Assembly: GCF_002964765.1 (NCBI RefSeq)
Contig: NZ_PQCF01000031.1
Coordinates: 313,549-377,548 of the forward strand
DNA length: 64,000 nucleotides
Direction of reading: 5' to 3'
Origin: Pseudoalteromonas sp. T1lg88
GTDB taxonomy: Bacteria > Pseudomonadota > Gammaproteobacteria > Enterobacterales > Alteromonadaceae
How positions within the stretch are numbered: position 1 is the first letter of the stretch; each line of letters begins with the position of its first letter. The translations under genes were made by a program, and so were the position numbers. Below the pieces are notes generated by a model, which did not search any database, was not told the origin of the DNA, and saw nothing but the letters and a program-made list of their open reading frames with translations. Shown in pieces: positions 1-7,923 of the stretch.

Positions 1-52
1 CCGTTTGTTCAATGGCGCGGATCTGCGGCTCGGTTATCACTAGATCAGACAA
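1..52 (-). CDS. Start of a gene cut by the window edge, by position the next APE gene (dehydratase apeI?)
   Basis: A reading frame opens on the minus strand at TTG (50-52) or GTG (38-40) and runs off the window edge, giving only about 17 residues beginning SDLVITEPQI. It overlaps the end of the AMP-ligase gene, as expected for translational coupling. In known aryl polyene clusters the AMP-ligase gene apeH is followed by the hot-dog dehydratase apeI. That order is the only basis for the suggested identity, because too little protein is visible to recognise a family. Confidence 0.4.
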   Translation of the reverse strand, partial: MSDLVITEPQIRAIEQT

Positions 53-1388
53 AATATTGCTCCAATTGCGAATAAATCAGCTTGCCCTGACTGTTGTAGG
101 GGAGCTGCTCAAAATAACGCCACTTACGCGGTACACACACGGCTTCAAATTCCTGCCCCAGCCAGGCCTTTAACTGCACGGTTATTTCCCTGCTGGAAGC
201 CTGCGATTCACCTGCATTGCCAAGTGCCACCAAGGCACCTAAACGCCCCGAAGAGAGTTGCAGCAGCGCACAGGCGCGCACCAGGGGGTGCTGGCGCAAA
301 CGCGCTTCCATACCAACCAGGTCGACCCTTTTTTCCGCTACCTTCACGGTTCTATCGGCGCGCCCGAGTAACAAAAATCGACCATCACTCAATACCTGGC
401 CCTTGTCATCCAACAGCCGGATTGGCTCGTCTATCAAGGGGGATTGCAGCGCCAAGCGGCCCTCGTCTGTGCTCAGACTGATGCCAGCAAAAGGCTGCCA
501 GGGCGTTGCCGTCGTCGAAAGCACACTGCGATAGCCTATGCCGCCGGTTTCCGTGCTGCCATAAACCTGCACTACGCCTTGATGTAACTGCTCCGCCAAG
601 GTAATGGCATCTGAGTCCGCCAAGGGTCCACCGGAGGAAAATATGCGCTCTATCTGTGCACGCTTCGGCACCAGAACATTGTCATCCACAAGCCGGGATA
701 ACTGAGCTGGCGAGGCCACCACCAGCCAACGCCGATGATCGCCAAGTCGCTTGGCTAAATGCTCTGGGTATTGGTAACTGCTGGCTTCAAAGAAGTGCCC
801 AAAACGCAGCGGCCACAGCAGTTTAAATAACAGCCCATAAATATGTTGATGCGACACCATGGCCACAAAGGACAGATGTTCGGGCTTAGACTCGGCGCAG
901 ATAAAGGTCTGCTCCAGGGTTTCTAGTTCACAGTTAATGGCATCCCAGCTTTTATAAATGGCCTTGGCGGGACCGCTGGAGCCCGAAGTGAAAAACACCA
1001 GCCTGCCGGAGCCCTGAGCGCTGCCGGGCCAGTGTAAATCGCACGCCAATGAAGAATCTGGGGCAAAGGCGTCCACATAGGTATAGCCAGGCGGGCTATC
1101 CGCCTCCAACTCACCGGCATAGAAACTGGTGATCTTTTGCAAATCACACAAGGTTTGTGGCTGAGCGTTAGGAGGTAAAACAATATCCAGCGGCAATTGC
1201 GCCAACGCCAGCAAACGCGCTGCAAACTCTATGCTATCGCTGTGATACAGCAACACCGAGGAGCCGGCTTCAAGGGGCGCATAACGGCGATAAAAACTCT
1301 CGACTAAAGCAAGAAATTGCGCGCTGCTAAAAGCACAGCCATCACGGCTGGCCATGTGCTCACCGAGGAGGTTTTTTAAGTTATACAA
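45..1388 (-). CDS. apeH: AMP-binding acyl/aryl-CoA ligase-like protein of aryl polyene cluster (ApeH-like)
   Basis: This 447-residue protein is an ANL-superfamily adenylating enzyme. The P-loop TSGSSG is at residues 134-139, YGSTETGG forms the A5-type motif, GRADRTVK is the hinge region, and LPYNSQGKL carries the C-terminal catalytic lysine. In APE pathways the AMP-ligase activates an aryl starter such as 4-hydroxybenzoate for loading on an ACP. That substrate is inferred from the family. The enzyme is shorter than stand-alone CoA ligases (about 500-550 aa), as is usual for ApeH. Its TTG start overlaps the apeG stop by 8 bases. An ATG at 1353-1355 preceded by GGTGAG is an alternative start that would remove 11 residues. 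Confidence 0.82.
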   Translation of the reverse strand: MYNLKNLLGEHMASRDGCAFSSAQFLALVESFYRRYAPLEAGSSVLLYHSDSIEFAARLLALAQLPLDIVLPPNAQPQTLCDLQKITSFYAGELEADSPPGYTYVDAFAPDSSLACDLHWPGSAQGSGRLVFFTSGSSGPAKAIYKSWDAINCELETLEQTFICAESKPEHLSFVAMVSHQHIYGLLFKLLWPLRFGHFFEASSYQYPEHLAKRLGDHRRWLVVASPAQLSRLVDDNVLVPKRAQIERIFSSGGPLADSDAITLAEQLHQGVVQVYGSTETGGIGYRSVLSTTATPWQPFAGISLSTDEGRLALQSPLIDEPIRLLDDKGQVLSDGRFLLLGRADRTVKVAEKRVDLVGMEARLRQHPLVRACALLQLSSGRLGALVALGNAGESQASSREITVQLKAWLGQEFEAVCVPRKWRYFEQLPYNSQGKLIYSQLEQYFV

Positions 1389-1950
1389 GCTTGCCCTGCC
1401 TTTTTAACCACAGCCTATAAGTCCACTCGCTGGCGGCCAAAAGGCCGATAAGCACATAGGCGATAAAGCCGTTATACCAGGTCCACAAAGCCACATCACC
1501 AAGCCAGACCGTGTAGGTGGCGGCGATACCATTGAGGACAAAAAAGGCACACCAGATCATGGTCACCTTACGGGTATAGCGTACGCCTTGCTCACTCAAT
1601 TGTGGCTCCTGCAAGCGGGCAAAACGCTCCACCATGCTCTGCTTTTGCAGCAAACTTAGGGCAAAGGTGATGGCCATAATCAGGTTCACCATAATCGGGT
1701 AGAGTTGCAGCCACAGGGATGAGCCGCGCATTAGCGCCATCAACACCAGCAGCAAGCCAACTGCGGAGATAGGTAATAGCCAGTTGCCAATAGCCTTGTG
1801 GCGCAGCGCCAACAGCACGCGCCCTGTTAATAAGGCCGCCAACAGCCAGGCTACCTGTTGCTCATACCCCCGGCTTAAGCCCAGGTAAACCAAGACAGGA
1901 TAAGCCAAAAGGCACAAGGAGATCAGTGCATTCACTATGCCTTTAAGCAT
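1381..1950 (-). CDS. apeG: APE cluster inner-membrane protein, COG4648 type (ApeG-like)
   Basis: A 189-residue, very hydrophobic protein with about five or six membrane segments and a basic C-terminus (WLKRQGKLV). It matches the COG4648 membrane proteins, sometimes misnamed ketosynthase, that lie between the ACP genes and the AMP-ligase gene in aryl polyene clusters. No catalytic motif is visible, and a role in export or in anchoring the complex would be a guess. It starts 2 bases after the upstream ACP stop and its end overlaps the AMP-ligase start, so it is clearly in the same operon. Confidence 0.72.
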   Translation of the reverse strand: MLKGIVNALISLCLLAYPVLVYLGLSRGYEQQVAWLLAALLTGRVLLALRHKAIGNWLLPISAVGLLLVLMALMRGSSLWLQLYPIMVNLIMAITFALSLLQKQSMVERFARLQEPQLSEQGVRYTRKVTMIWCAFFVLNGIAATYTVWLGDVALWTWYNGFIAYVLIGLLAASEWTYRLWLKRQGKLV

Positions 1951-1952
1951 GA

Positions 1953-2198
1953 TTAATTAACGAGTTGTTCTACTTCTTTTACTACGTCCGCTACGGTACG
2001 CACCTGTTTAAAGGCTTCCGGCTCGATTTTCTTACCGGTGATTTCTCTTAGTTTCACAACCAAATCAACGGCGTCGATACTGTCTAAGTCCAGCTCTTCG
2101 TATAGGTTGGCATCCATACTGATGTCGTCGGCGTCGATTTCAAAGTCATTCTCTAAAATGCCACGTAATACGTCGTAAATTTCAGCAGCAGTTTTCAT
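1953..2198 (-). CDS. apeF: Acyl carrier protein of aryl polyene synthesis (ApeF-like)
   Basis: An 81-residue acidic acyl carrier protein. The phosphopantetheine attachment serine lies in the motif LDLDSIDAVDL, around residue 40. It is the second of two adjacent ACP genes. In the E. coli and Xenorhabdus APE systems the two ACPs (ApeE and ApeF) carry the aryl starter and the growing polyene. The gene lies 14 bases after the first ACP and 2 bases before the membrane gene. It is too divergent and in the wrong context to be the housekeeping acpP. Confidence 0.82.
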   Translation of the reverse strand: MKTAAEIYDVLRGILENDFEIDADDISMDANLYEELDLDSIDAVDLVVKLREITGKKIEPEAFKQVRTVADVVKEVEQLVN

Positions 2199-2212
2199 CT
2201 TCTATTCCACTA

Positions 2213-2476
2213 TTAAGCGTTGTTGCGCGATTGTTCAATAAACTCAGCCAATGCATTGATAGATGCAAAGTGAGCCTTCGTTTGTTCTGAGTTAGCGTCG
2301 ATTTTTACATCGAATGCCTTTTTAATGGCCAGACCCAATTCCAGCGCATCGATACTATCTAGGCCAAGGCCGTCAATGAACAAGGGCTCACTGTCGTCTA
2401 TGTCTGCTACTTCGATGTCTTCCAGATCTAAGCTGGTAATAATTAGTTGTTTTAGTTCTAGTTTTAAATCACTCAT
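2213..2476 (-). CDS. apeE: Acyl carrier protein of aryl polyene synthesis (ApeE-like)
   Basis: An 87-residue acyl carrier protein with the 4'-phosphopantetheine motif LGLDSIDALEL. Its start codon overlaps the stop of the acyltransferase gene (ATGA), which indicates translational coupling. Together with the adjacent ACP it makes the carrier pair typical of type II aryl polyene synthases. Which of the two carries the starter and which the extender chain cannot be told from this sequence. Confidence 0.82.
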   Translation of the reverse strand: MSDLKLELKQLIITSLDLEDIEVADIDDSEPLFIDGLGLDSIDALELGLAIKKAFDVKIDANSEQTKAHFASINALAEFIEQSRNNA

Positions 2477-3258
2477 AAATTCGCTACTTGATTATGAAAA
2501 TAAGTTTCTAAGTGTTTGGTCAAGCCCCGCGATTGCATGCTCATGGGTTCATGCTCATGGCCCTGCCAGGGCTGCGGTTGCTCCGCGGCAATATGCATCG
2601 AAAAATGCGCTTTCTTCGGTGCCACCTTATACCAGGGCGTGCCCTTGGTCAGGGTGCTGGGCTTCATGGTGATCAGCACCGAGGTGATCACCGAGCCCGA
2701 AGGCAAACCACAGCGCAAAGCGATATTGGCAGCCCCGCGTTTAAATTTTTGCAGTGAGCCTTTGTCAGAGCGCGTTCCCTCGGGGAAAATAATCAAATTA
2801 TTGCCCGCGGCTAACGAGCGACAACAATCCACCAGCAAGCCTTCGGGATCATCATTACTGATATAGCCGGTGCTTTGAATAACGCCGCGCATAAAGGGGT
2901 TTTTAAACAAATGCGCCTTAACCACGCAATCGGCCCTTGGCACAGAGGCAATCAGCACCACCACATCAATTAAACTCGGATGATTGGCAAGGATCAGCTG
3001 CCCGCGTAAGTTTTTAAAGGCATCGCGGTTGTGAACATGAAAACCTATCACCCCCAAGGTATCCATCACAGCCACAAAAAAACGAAAAGTGTAATGCACC
3101 AGCTTTCGCGCCTTGCGCTGACGCACCTCGGTTTGCCGGTAAATTAACCGCTGCAAAGGCAGGATGGTCAGGCTTAAGATCATACCACCGAGACCAAAGA
3201 GAGCAAAACAAAAACCCGTGCCAAGCACGCGCCAACAGTAGTTGAGCTTGCTAATCAT
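2473..3258 (-). CDS. apeD: Lysophospholipid acyltransferase (PlsC-type) of APE cluster (ApeD-like)
   Basis: A 261-residue membrane-associated acyltransferase. It has an N-terminal hydrophobic segment (residues about 8-35), the catalytic NHPSLID motif (family NHx4D) and the FPEGTRS motif of glycerol-phosphate acyltransferases. In APE clusters such enzymes are thought to help couple the polyene to a lipid anchor, which is family knowledge and not shown here. I chose the ATG at 3256-3258 (MISKLNY), which overlaps the upstream stop by 8 bases. The frame is open further upstream but only within the ketosynthase-like gene. Confidence 0.82.
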   Translation of the reverse strand: MISKLNYCWRVLGTGFCFALFGLGGMILSLTILPLQRLIYRQTEVRQRKARKLVHYTFRFFVAVMDTLGVIGFHVHNRDAFKNLRGQLILANHPSLIDVVVLIASVPRADCVVKAHLFKNPFMRGVIQSTGYISNDDPEGLLVDCCRSLAAGNNLIIFPEGTRSDKGSLQKFKRGAANIALRCGLPSGSVITSVLITMKPSTLTKGTPWYKVAPKKAHFSMHIAAEQPQPWQGHEHEPMSMQSRGLTKHLETYFHNQVANL

Positions 3259-3961
3259 AGTGCAACCGCCATCCACTAAGCTCAATGCTTTTTTGCTCGT
3301 GCAGGGCCAGCGCTAAACTCAGCGCTGCAGCCACTGTAGGCTTGGTTGTTCCATCGCCTTGTTCAAGGCGTACAGCAGCACCATTATTTATGGCCTCAGA
3401 GTTTGTGCTCAGCACCAAGGCAAGGCAATGATCCACTTGCGGCTCATCGGCAAACTCCTGATACAACTCGGGCAAGGTTTGATCGGCATGGATCACCATC
3501 ACCCGCTCAACCTCTGGGTCTTGCAGCTGAATATAGGCCTCACACAGGGCGCTGTTAATGCTGTTATTGCCGCCGGCCAAGGCGACAATGGGCGCCTTGT
3601 TATTGGTCAGAATCGATAAGAGTCCGGCTACGGCGTTATGTACCGACAAGCCAAACTGAGTAGGTGATAAGGGTTCATGCGCTTGAAGTTGTGCCAGCAA
3701 GTCCGACGTTTTATGCAGATCACCATGGCGGGATGAGAAAATAATCGGCAGCGGCTGAGCATCAGGGTTTACCTTATGGGCACAACTGAGGATCATCTTG
3801 GCAAAAGCGCTTAAACGGCGACGTTGAATGGGCTTGACCCAACTGACATCAAGCGCAATAAATTCTGACGCCAATGCATCTAAGAGTTTATTGAGCTCAA
3901 TATTTTCTGTTAAGGCTGGCTGCGCCGCATATACGGCCAACTTTTCGACAGCACACTTCAT
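3251..3961 (-). CDS. apeC: Beta-ketoacyl synthase-like chain length factor (ApeC-like)
   Basis: This protein of about 236 residues resembles the N-terminal half of a ketosynthase fold (Ketoacyl-synt_2 type). At the nucleophile elbow it reads FGLSVHNAVAGLLSI, so the active-site cysteine of true ketosynthases is absent. That is as expected for a chain length factor partner. In studied APE systems ApeC pairs with the ketosynthase ApeO, which would lie outside this window. The ATG at 3959-3961 is preferred over the TTG six bases upstream. It is the first gene of the visible operon, since upstream there is only a terminator belonging to the dapA-like gene. Confidence 0.75.
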   Translation of the reverse strand: MKCAVEKLAVYAAQPALTENIELNKLLDALASEFIALDVSWVKPIQRRRLSAFAKMILSCAHKVNPDAQPLPIIFSSRHGDLHKTSDLLAQLQAHEPLSPTQFGLSVHNAVAGLLSILTNNKAPIVALAGGNNSINSALCEAYIQLQDPEVERVMVIHADQTLPELYQEFADEPQVDHCLALVLSTNSEAINNGAAVRLEQGDGTTKPTVAAALSLALALHEQKSIELSGWRLHYD

Positions 3962-4019
3962 CGCCAAAAGTCCGTTTATTCATAAGGCGCAAATAGTAAT
4001 GGATTGTAAAAAAAATAGC

Positions 4020-4045
4020 AAAAAAGCCGGTACAATTAACCGGCT
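4020..4045 (-). terminator. Rho-independent terminator of the dapA-like gene
   Basis: Read on the minus strand, AGCCGGT and ACCGGCT form a 7-bp stem around a 7-base loop, followed by six T. It lies 33 bases past the dapA-like stop and upstream of apeC. The two transcripts are therefore probably separate, with the APE operon promoter in 3962-4019. Confidence 0.8.
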
Positions 4046-4077
4046 GTTAAGTCTTAAAATGTTACTGCTTGGCTAAC

Positions 4078-4995
4078 TTAGTACAATTTAAACGCATTTT
4101 CAGCGATGATAGCCGCTGTTTGCTCACCAACCAGGTACTTTTCATCCAATTTGGACATAAGTTCAACACCCTGTTCTTGTTGTTTTTGTGTTAATGGCAC
4201 ATAGGGTAAACGCAGCACAGGTTTTACTGCGCCTGTCATCGCCAACGCCGTGTTAATGGCAATGGGGTTAGGTTCACAAAACAGCCAATTCATCAGCGGC
4301 GTAAGCTCGGCATTGAGCTCAGGTTGAGGTGATTTCAGCAAGTCACAAAACAGCTCGGGGATCAGGTTAGTGGCCACCGAGATCACACCATGGGCACCGT
4401 GCTGATGCACCGCATCATGGGCTTCATCATCATTACCTGACCAACAGGCGATACCTTGGCTTTCATAGGCGGCAATGCGCTCGTTGCCCTGGCACTCTTT
4501 CATACCGATGAAGTTTTTGTGCTGGGCCAATGAGCCGATAAAGTCAGGGGTGAGATCCTGACCTGTGCGCCCCGGAACGTTATAGATAAAAGCAGGGCCG
4601 ATATCGAGTACGGCATTAAAATGAGCTTGTAAGCCCAGCACAGAGGTACGGCCATAGTAAGGATTGATCTGCAAGGCGGCATGCATACCTGTGGCAAAAC
4701 CGTATTTAGTGGCTTTAATAGCTTCACGGGTGTTGTTGCTGCCGGTGTTACCTATGATCAAGATACGTTCGGCAAAGGTAGCGACGCTGTGAGCAATCAG
4801 CATTAAATGCTCTTCCCAATTCATCAGTTGCCCTTCGCCGGTAGTACCGCCAACAACTATACCATCGACACCGGCGGCAATCTGGCGCTCCACCAAAGCA
4901 TCAAAGGTTTCCAGGCAAATTTCGCCATCGTCGTTATACGGGGTCTTTATCGCAGTAATCACCCGTGCCTGTCTTAATTGCTCCATAGTTCCCAT
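4078..4995 (-). CDS. dapA: 4-hydroxy-tetrahydrodipicolinate synthase, plant-like subtype
   Basis: A 305-residue class I aldolase that condenses pyruvate with aspartate semialdehyde in lysine synthesis. GGTTGEG holds the substrate-binding threonines, YNVPGRT the proton-relay tyrosine (about residue 138) and GMKEC the Schiff-base lysine (about 165). Several segments (GQLMNWEEH, IGNTGSN, TREAI, GMHAAL, INPYYG, WSGNDD, LFCEPNPI, RLPYVPL) resemble, as I recall them, the plant enzymes more than E. coli DapA. It is divergent from a DUF6058-like gene. The organism probably has another dapA, so this copy may be specialised. The ATG at 4993-4995 is used; a GTG at 5013 and an ATG at 4986 are alternatives. 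Confidence 0.85.
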   Translation of the reverse strand: MGTMEQLRQARVITAIKTPYNDDGEICLETFDALVERQIAAGVDGIVVGGTTGEGQLMNWEEHLMLIAHSVATFAERILIIGNTGSNNTREAIKATKYGFATGMHAALQINPYYGRTSVLGLQAHFNAVLDIGPAFIYNVPGRTGQDLTPDFIGSLAQHKNFIGMKECQGNERIAAYESQGIACWSGNDDEAHDAVHQHGAHGVISVATNLIPELFCDLLKSPQPELNAELTPLMNWLFCEPNPIAINTALAMTGAVKPVLRLPYVPLTQKQQEQGVELMSKLDEKYLVGEQTAAIIAENAFKLY

Positions 4996-5116
4996 GCTAT
5001 TGGCTTCTCTCACTAACTATTTTTACTAATTTAATCATATTCAAACGCCTATGCCGAGAGGAACGACACCTTTGCGTAATAATTTCTCCATTTTAAGGCT
5101 TGCAACTTAATCGGGT

Positions 5117-5146
5117 TTGAATCAAGATAACTGTATAAATATACAG
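5117..5146 (+). promoter_or_regulatory. Sigma70-like promoter overlapped by a LexA (SOS) box
   Basis: CTGTATAAATATACAG at 5131-5146 is a perfect inverted repeat and matches the gammaproteobacterial LexA consensus CTGT-N8-ACAG. It overlaps a candidate -10 (TATACA, 5140-5145) spaced 17 bases from a -35 TTGAAT (5117-5122). The expected start of transcription lies just before the ATG at 5161. LexA binding here would block the promoter. This is a sequence match only. Confidence 0.65.
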
Positions 5147-5160
5147 CTATCGATTTACCT

Positions 5161-5814
5161 ATGCATCTTTTGGATTATTTGGAACAATTTTTCTACCGGG
5201 AAGATCAGCTTTGCCAACACCTGGGTGTAGACCGTGAGCAACTTGAGCACTGGCAGCATCTGTGCATTTTTCCTCAGGCCAGCTATAGCCTGGAAAACAC
5301 CATTCAATGCCATTCGGTACAGGGGATTTATGACTGTCAGGTATTTTGGCAGTACTACCCTATCGCTATGCAGGACTGGGGACGGCAAATTGCCAAGGCA
5401 AACATAGAGTCGGCCAGTGTAGCCTTTAACCTCTTTGCCCAGCGGGCGATGCAGGCGCTTTACTCTTTGCAAAACGAGGGACTCTACCTGGTTGACGACT
5501 ACCTGGAAGATATTGACGAGCGACTCACCCACCTGTGGCAGCAATTTTTAAGCGGCCAATTCGGTACCCAAACCCGACAAGGGCAGATTGAAGAAATTAT
5601 CCATATGGATGCATTACGCTACAGCATAGACACCCTTACCGAAGGGATGACGGTCACCGCCTTAAGTGCCGAGCAAAGGCAGCAATTACACCCAATTATG
5701 AAACAATTTTCCAAAGCGATTATTGAACCGCCTGGCCATGAATACAAGCATTCGCTGCGCGCCAAATACCTGGATGCCCTGGTGCTCAAGTATGATTTAT
5801 CGTTAAAACGCTAA
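5161..5814 (+). CDS. DUF6058-like protein, possible SOS-regulated gene
   Basis: A 217-residue soluble protein without signal peptide or membrane segment. The N-terminus (FYREDQLCQHLGVDREQLEHWQ) looks like a MerR-type helix-turn-helix start, followed by PQASY. The rest is helical with no catalytic motif I recognise. It resembles, from memory, the DUF6058 family that databases label as natural-product biosynthesis proteins, and I am only moderately sure of this. It is divergent from the dapA-like gene. A LexA-type box sits 14 bases upstream of the start codon, and no clear Shine-Dalgarno sequence is visible. Confidence 0.6.
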   Translation: MHLLDYLEQFFYREDQLCQHLGVDREQLEHWQHLCIFPQASYSLENTIQCHSVQGIYDCQVFWQYYPIAMQDWGRQIAKANIESASVAFNLFAQRAMQALYSLQNEGLYLVDDYLEDIDERLTHLWQQFLSGQFGTQTRQGQIEEIIHMDALRYSIDTLTEGMTVTALSAEQRQQLHPIMKQFSKAIIEPPGHEYKHSLRAKYLDALVLKYDLSLKR

Positions 5815-5899
5815 ACTAAAGCGGAAATTGTCGACCCTTCCTTTACTGATGCACGCACGCCACATACACTAGGGTCTATATCAGTTATATGTTGAAATA

Positions 5900-6982
5900 A
5901 TGACGATTTTCCGCTTTTTACTCGTTTCGTTCACCCTCAGCTTGCTGCTTATCAGTGCAGGCGCTCAAGCCGATCCCGATGCCCAGCCGCTTAAGGTACG
6001 CTTTGTGAACCCCGGTCACCAGTTCGATAATTCGACCGGCCTGTTTTGGCGTAACGTGGCCCTGGCGATGGAAGCTGTGGCCGAGGATCTCGATATTAAA
6101 TTGTCGGTCACCTATGCCAATCGCAATCATATTTTAATGAAGTCGCAACTGAACGACGCGCTCAGAAGCAATGCCGACTATGTCATAGTGGTTGACGAGA
6201 AAAAAGCCATAACCAAACTGATCAAGGCCGATGCTGAATTAGATAAGCCACTGTTATTTATTTATAATGCTCCGCAGGAGCACATTCTCACCACTAAACC
6301 AGATTGGCTGCTCGGCTATATTCTTCCCAATCATTTCGAGGCCGGTTATAAGCTGGCCCGCGGTCTGTTTGAGCGCGCCATTGAGCGTTTTGGTGAAGAT
6401 GCCAAACTCAATATGCTGGCACTGTATGGCGATCACACTACCGATTCGGCACTCAGCCGCCAGCGTGGCCTGGAATTGTTTTTACGCCAGCACCCGGAAG
6501 TAAACCTGGTATACCATGAAGTGGCAAATTGGTCCGCAGAGCAAGGCTATCGCAAAAGTATTCGCGTGCTTAGTCATATCAAGAATATCAATATGATTTG
6601 GGCAGCCAACGACCCCATTGCAGGGGGCGCTCTTAGAGCTGCTGCGAGTGTAAACTCGGCGCAGCTACCGGTCGTCGGCGGTATCAATTGGGATAAGATG
6701 GACACCGATGAACACCTTGATGTTTCCGTCGGTGGCCATGTGTTATTGGGGGCTGCGGCCTTGATCATGTTGCACGATGCCCATCATCAGGGCGATACCT
6801 TTATCTCTAGCAGTAACTTCGCCATATTTGAGCCCGATTCCGAGCAATATCAAATACTGATCAAGGCCATACAAGAACGCACCCTGGGCAATATTAACTT
6901 TAAGCGCTTTAGCAGCTTACACCAAGAGCCCTGGCCCTTTACCTTGCAAAACCTAGCTCTGTGTATACAAAAAGGCTGTTAG
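5900..6982 (+). CDS. Periplasmic substrate-binding protein, sugar-binding (Peripla_BP_4-like) type
   Basis: A 360-residue secreted protein with a Sec signal peptide (cleavage likely after AGAQA, about residue 24). The body has a type I periplasmic binding fold: KVRFVNPG at the first strand, ADYVIVVDEKKAI, a central LALYGDHTTDSALSRQRGLELFL segment like ribose or autoinducer-binding proteins, and IWAANDPIAGGALRA. No permease or ATPase gene is nearby, so it may serve a distant transporter or act as a sensor input domain. The ligand is unknown. It stands alone on the plus strand. Confidence 0.7.
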   Translation: MTIFRFLLVSFTLSLLLISAGAQADPDAQPLKVRFVNPGHQFDNSTGLFWRNVALAMEAVAEDLDIKLSVTYANRNHILMKSQLNDALRSNADYVIVVDEKKAITKLIKADAELDKPLLFIYNAPQEHILTTKPDWLLGYILPNHFEAGYKLARGLFERAIERFGEDAKLNMLALYGDHTTDSALSRQRGLELFLRQHPEVNLVYHEVANWSAEQGYRKSIRVLSHIKNINMIWAANDPIAGGALRAAASVNSAQLPVVGGINWDKMDTDEHLDVSVGGHVLLGAAALIMLHDAHHQGDTFISSSNFAIFEPDSEQYQILIKAIQERTLGNINFKRFSSLHQEPWPFTLQNLALCIQKGC

Positions 6983-7061
6983 CCAAAAAACAACTTGCTT
7001 CCAAGGGCAACCCGTAGTTAGCTGAATAATAAAAAGAATAACCCATGGGTAGGGACAGCAA

Positions 7062-7733
7062 ATGTTAATGACATCCATCACGGCGCTGATCGTTTTAGGT
7101 CTGAGCGTCTATTTATACCAGCGCCGCAAAAAGCAAGCACAGCGAGTGTATATAGAGCGATATCAGTTTGCCCCGGCGATAGCCGCCAAAGTAAAGCACG
7201 CTTACCCCCATCTCAAAGACAAGGACGTAGAGCTGGTATTGCAAGGGCTAAGGGATTACTTTTATATCTGTCATCAAGCTGGCAATAAAATGGTAGCCAT
7301 GCCCTCGCAGGTGGTCGACGTGGCCTGGCATGAATTTATCCTCTTTACCCGCAACTATCAGCAGTTTTGTAAAAAGGCACTCGGGCGCTTTTTGCACCAT
7401 ACCCCAAGCGAGGCCATGAGAACCAAGGTGGTCGCCCAGGATGGTATCAGGCGCGCTTGGCGTTTAGCCTGTGCCAAAAGCAACTTACCCGCTGCGGCAC
7501 CCACGCAGTTGCCCCTACTGTTCGCTCTCGATAGCCAGCTTGAAATTAAAGATGGCTTTGTCTACGCCTTAGATTGCAAGAATAAAAAGTCGCCCCTGTA
7601 TGGCGATGGCTATTGTGCCGCCCATATAGGTTGTTCATCGGGATGTGCAGGTGACAGCGGTTCAACGTCGAGCTCGAGCGATAGTGTCGGCGGTGACTCA
7701 AGCTGCGGTGGAGGCTGTGGTGGCGGCGATTAA
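7062..7733 (+). CDS. Membrane-anchored glycine-rich domain protein with Gly/Ser/Cys tail
   Basis: A 223-residue protein with one N-terminal membrane segment (residues about 3-20) followed by a basic stretch (RRKKQ). The middle contains VVDVAWHEFILFTRNYQQFC, the conserved region of bacterial glycine-rich domain-containing (GRDP-like) proteins. The C-terminal 40 residues are almost only Gly, Ser, Cys and Asp, ending CGGGCGGGD. The function is unknown. The Cys/Gly tail could bind metal or be a modification site, which is speculation. The gene ends 22 bases before the first copy of the palindromic repeat. Confidence 0.6.
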   Translation: MLMTSITALIVLGLSVYLYQRRKKQAQRVYIERYQFAPAIAAKVKHAYPHLKDKDVELVLQGLRDYFYICHQAGNKMVAMPSQVVDVAWHEFILFTRNYQQFCKKALGRFLHHTPSEAMRTKVVAQDGIRRAWRLACAKSNLPAAAPTQLPLLFALDSQLEIKDGFVYALDCKNKKSPLYGDGYCAAHIGCSSGCAGDSGSTSSSSDSVGGDSSCGGGCGGGD

Positions 7734-7754
7734 CACCGCAACCAGTGAGAAACT

Positions 7755-7919
7755 AATACCAAATCTGTTAAGTATGTGATCAGATATAGCGCTGGATAAA
7801 TGATGTGATAACAAGGCGGAATTTTTCTTATGTAGTTATTCTACATAAGAAAAATTCCAACGCGGTGAGCACGACATTTAGCCCGCTAGGGTGATTAGCT
7901 ATTTAAGTGAATTGGTATA
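7755..7919 (+). repeat. Palindromic MITE-like element, copy 1 (forward)
   Basis: A 165-bp element with imperfect inverted ends (ATACCAAATCTGTTAAG at the left, complement of ATACCAATTCACTTAAA at the right). Its centre is a perfect 18-bp hairpin (7818-7835 with 7841-7858, loop TTATT). It has no coding capacity. It lies between convergent genes and ends 5 bases from the stop of the cytochrome gene. Four related copies occur at 13338, 21856, 33041 and 58799. Confidence 0.9.
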
Positions 7920-7923
7920 AATA

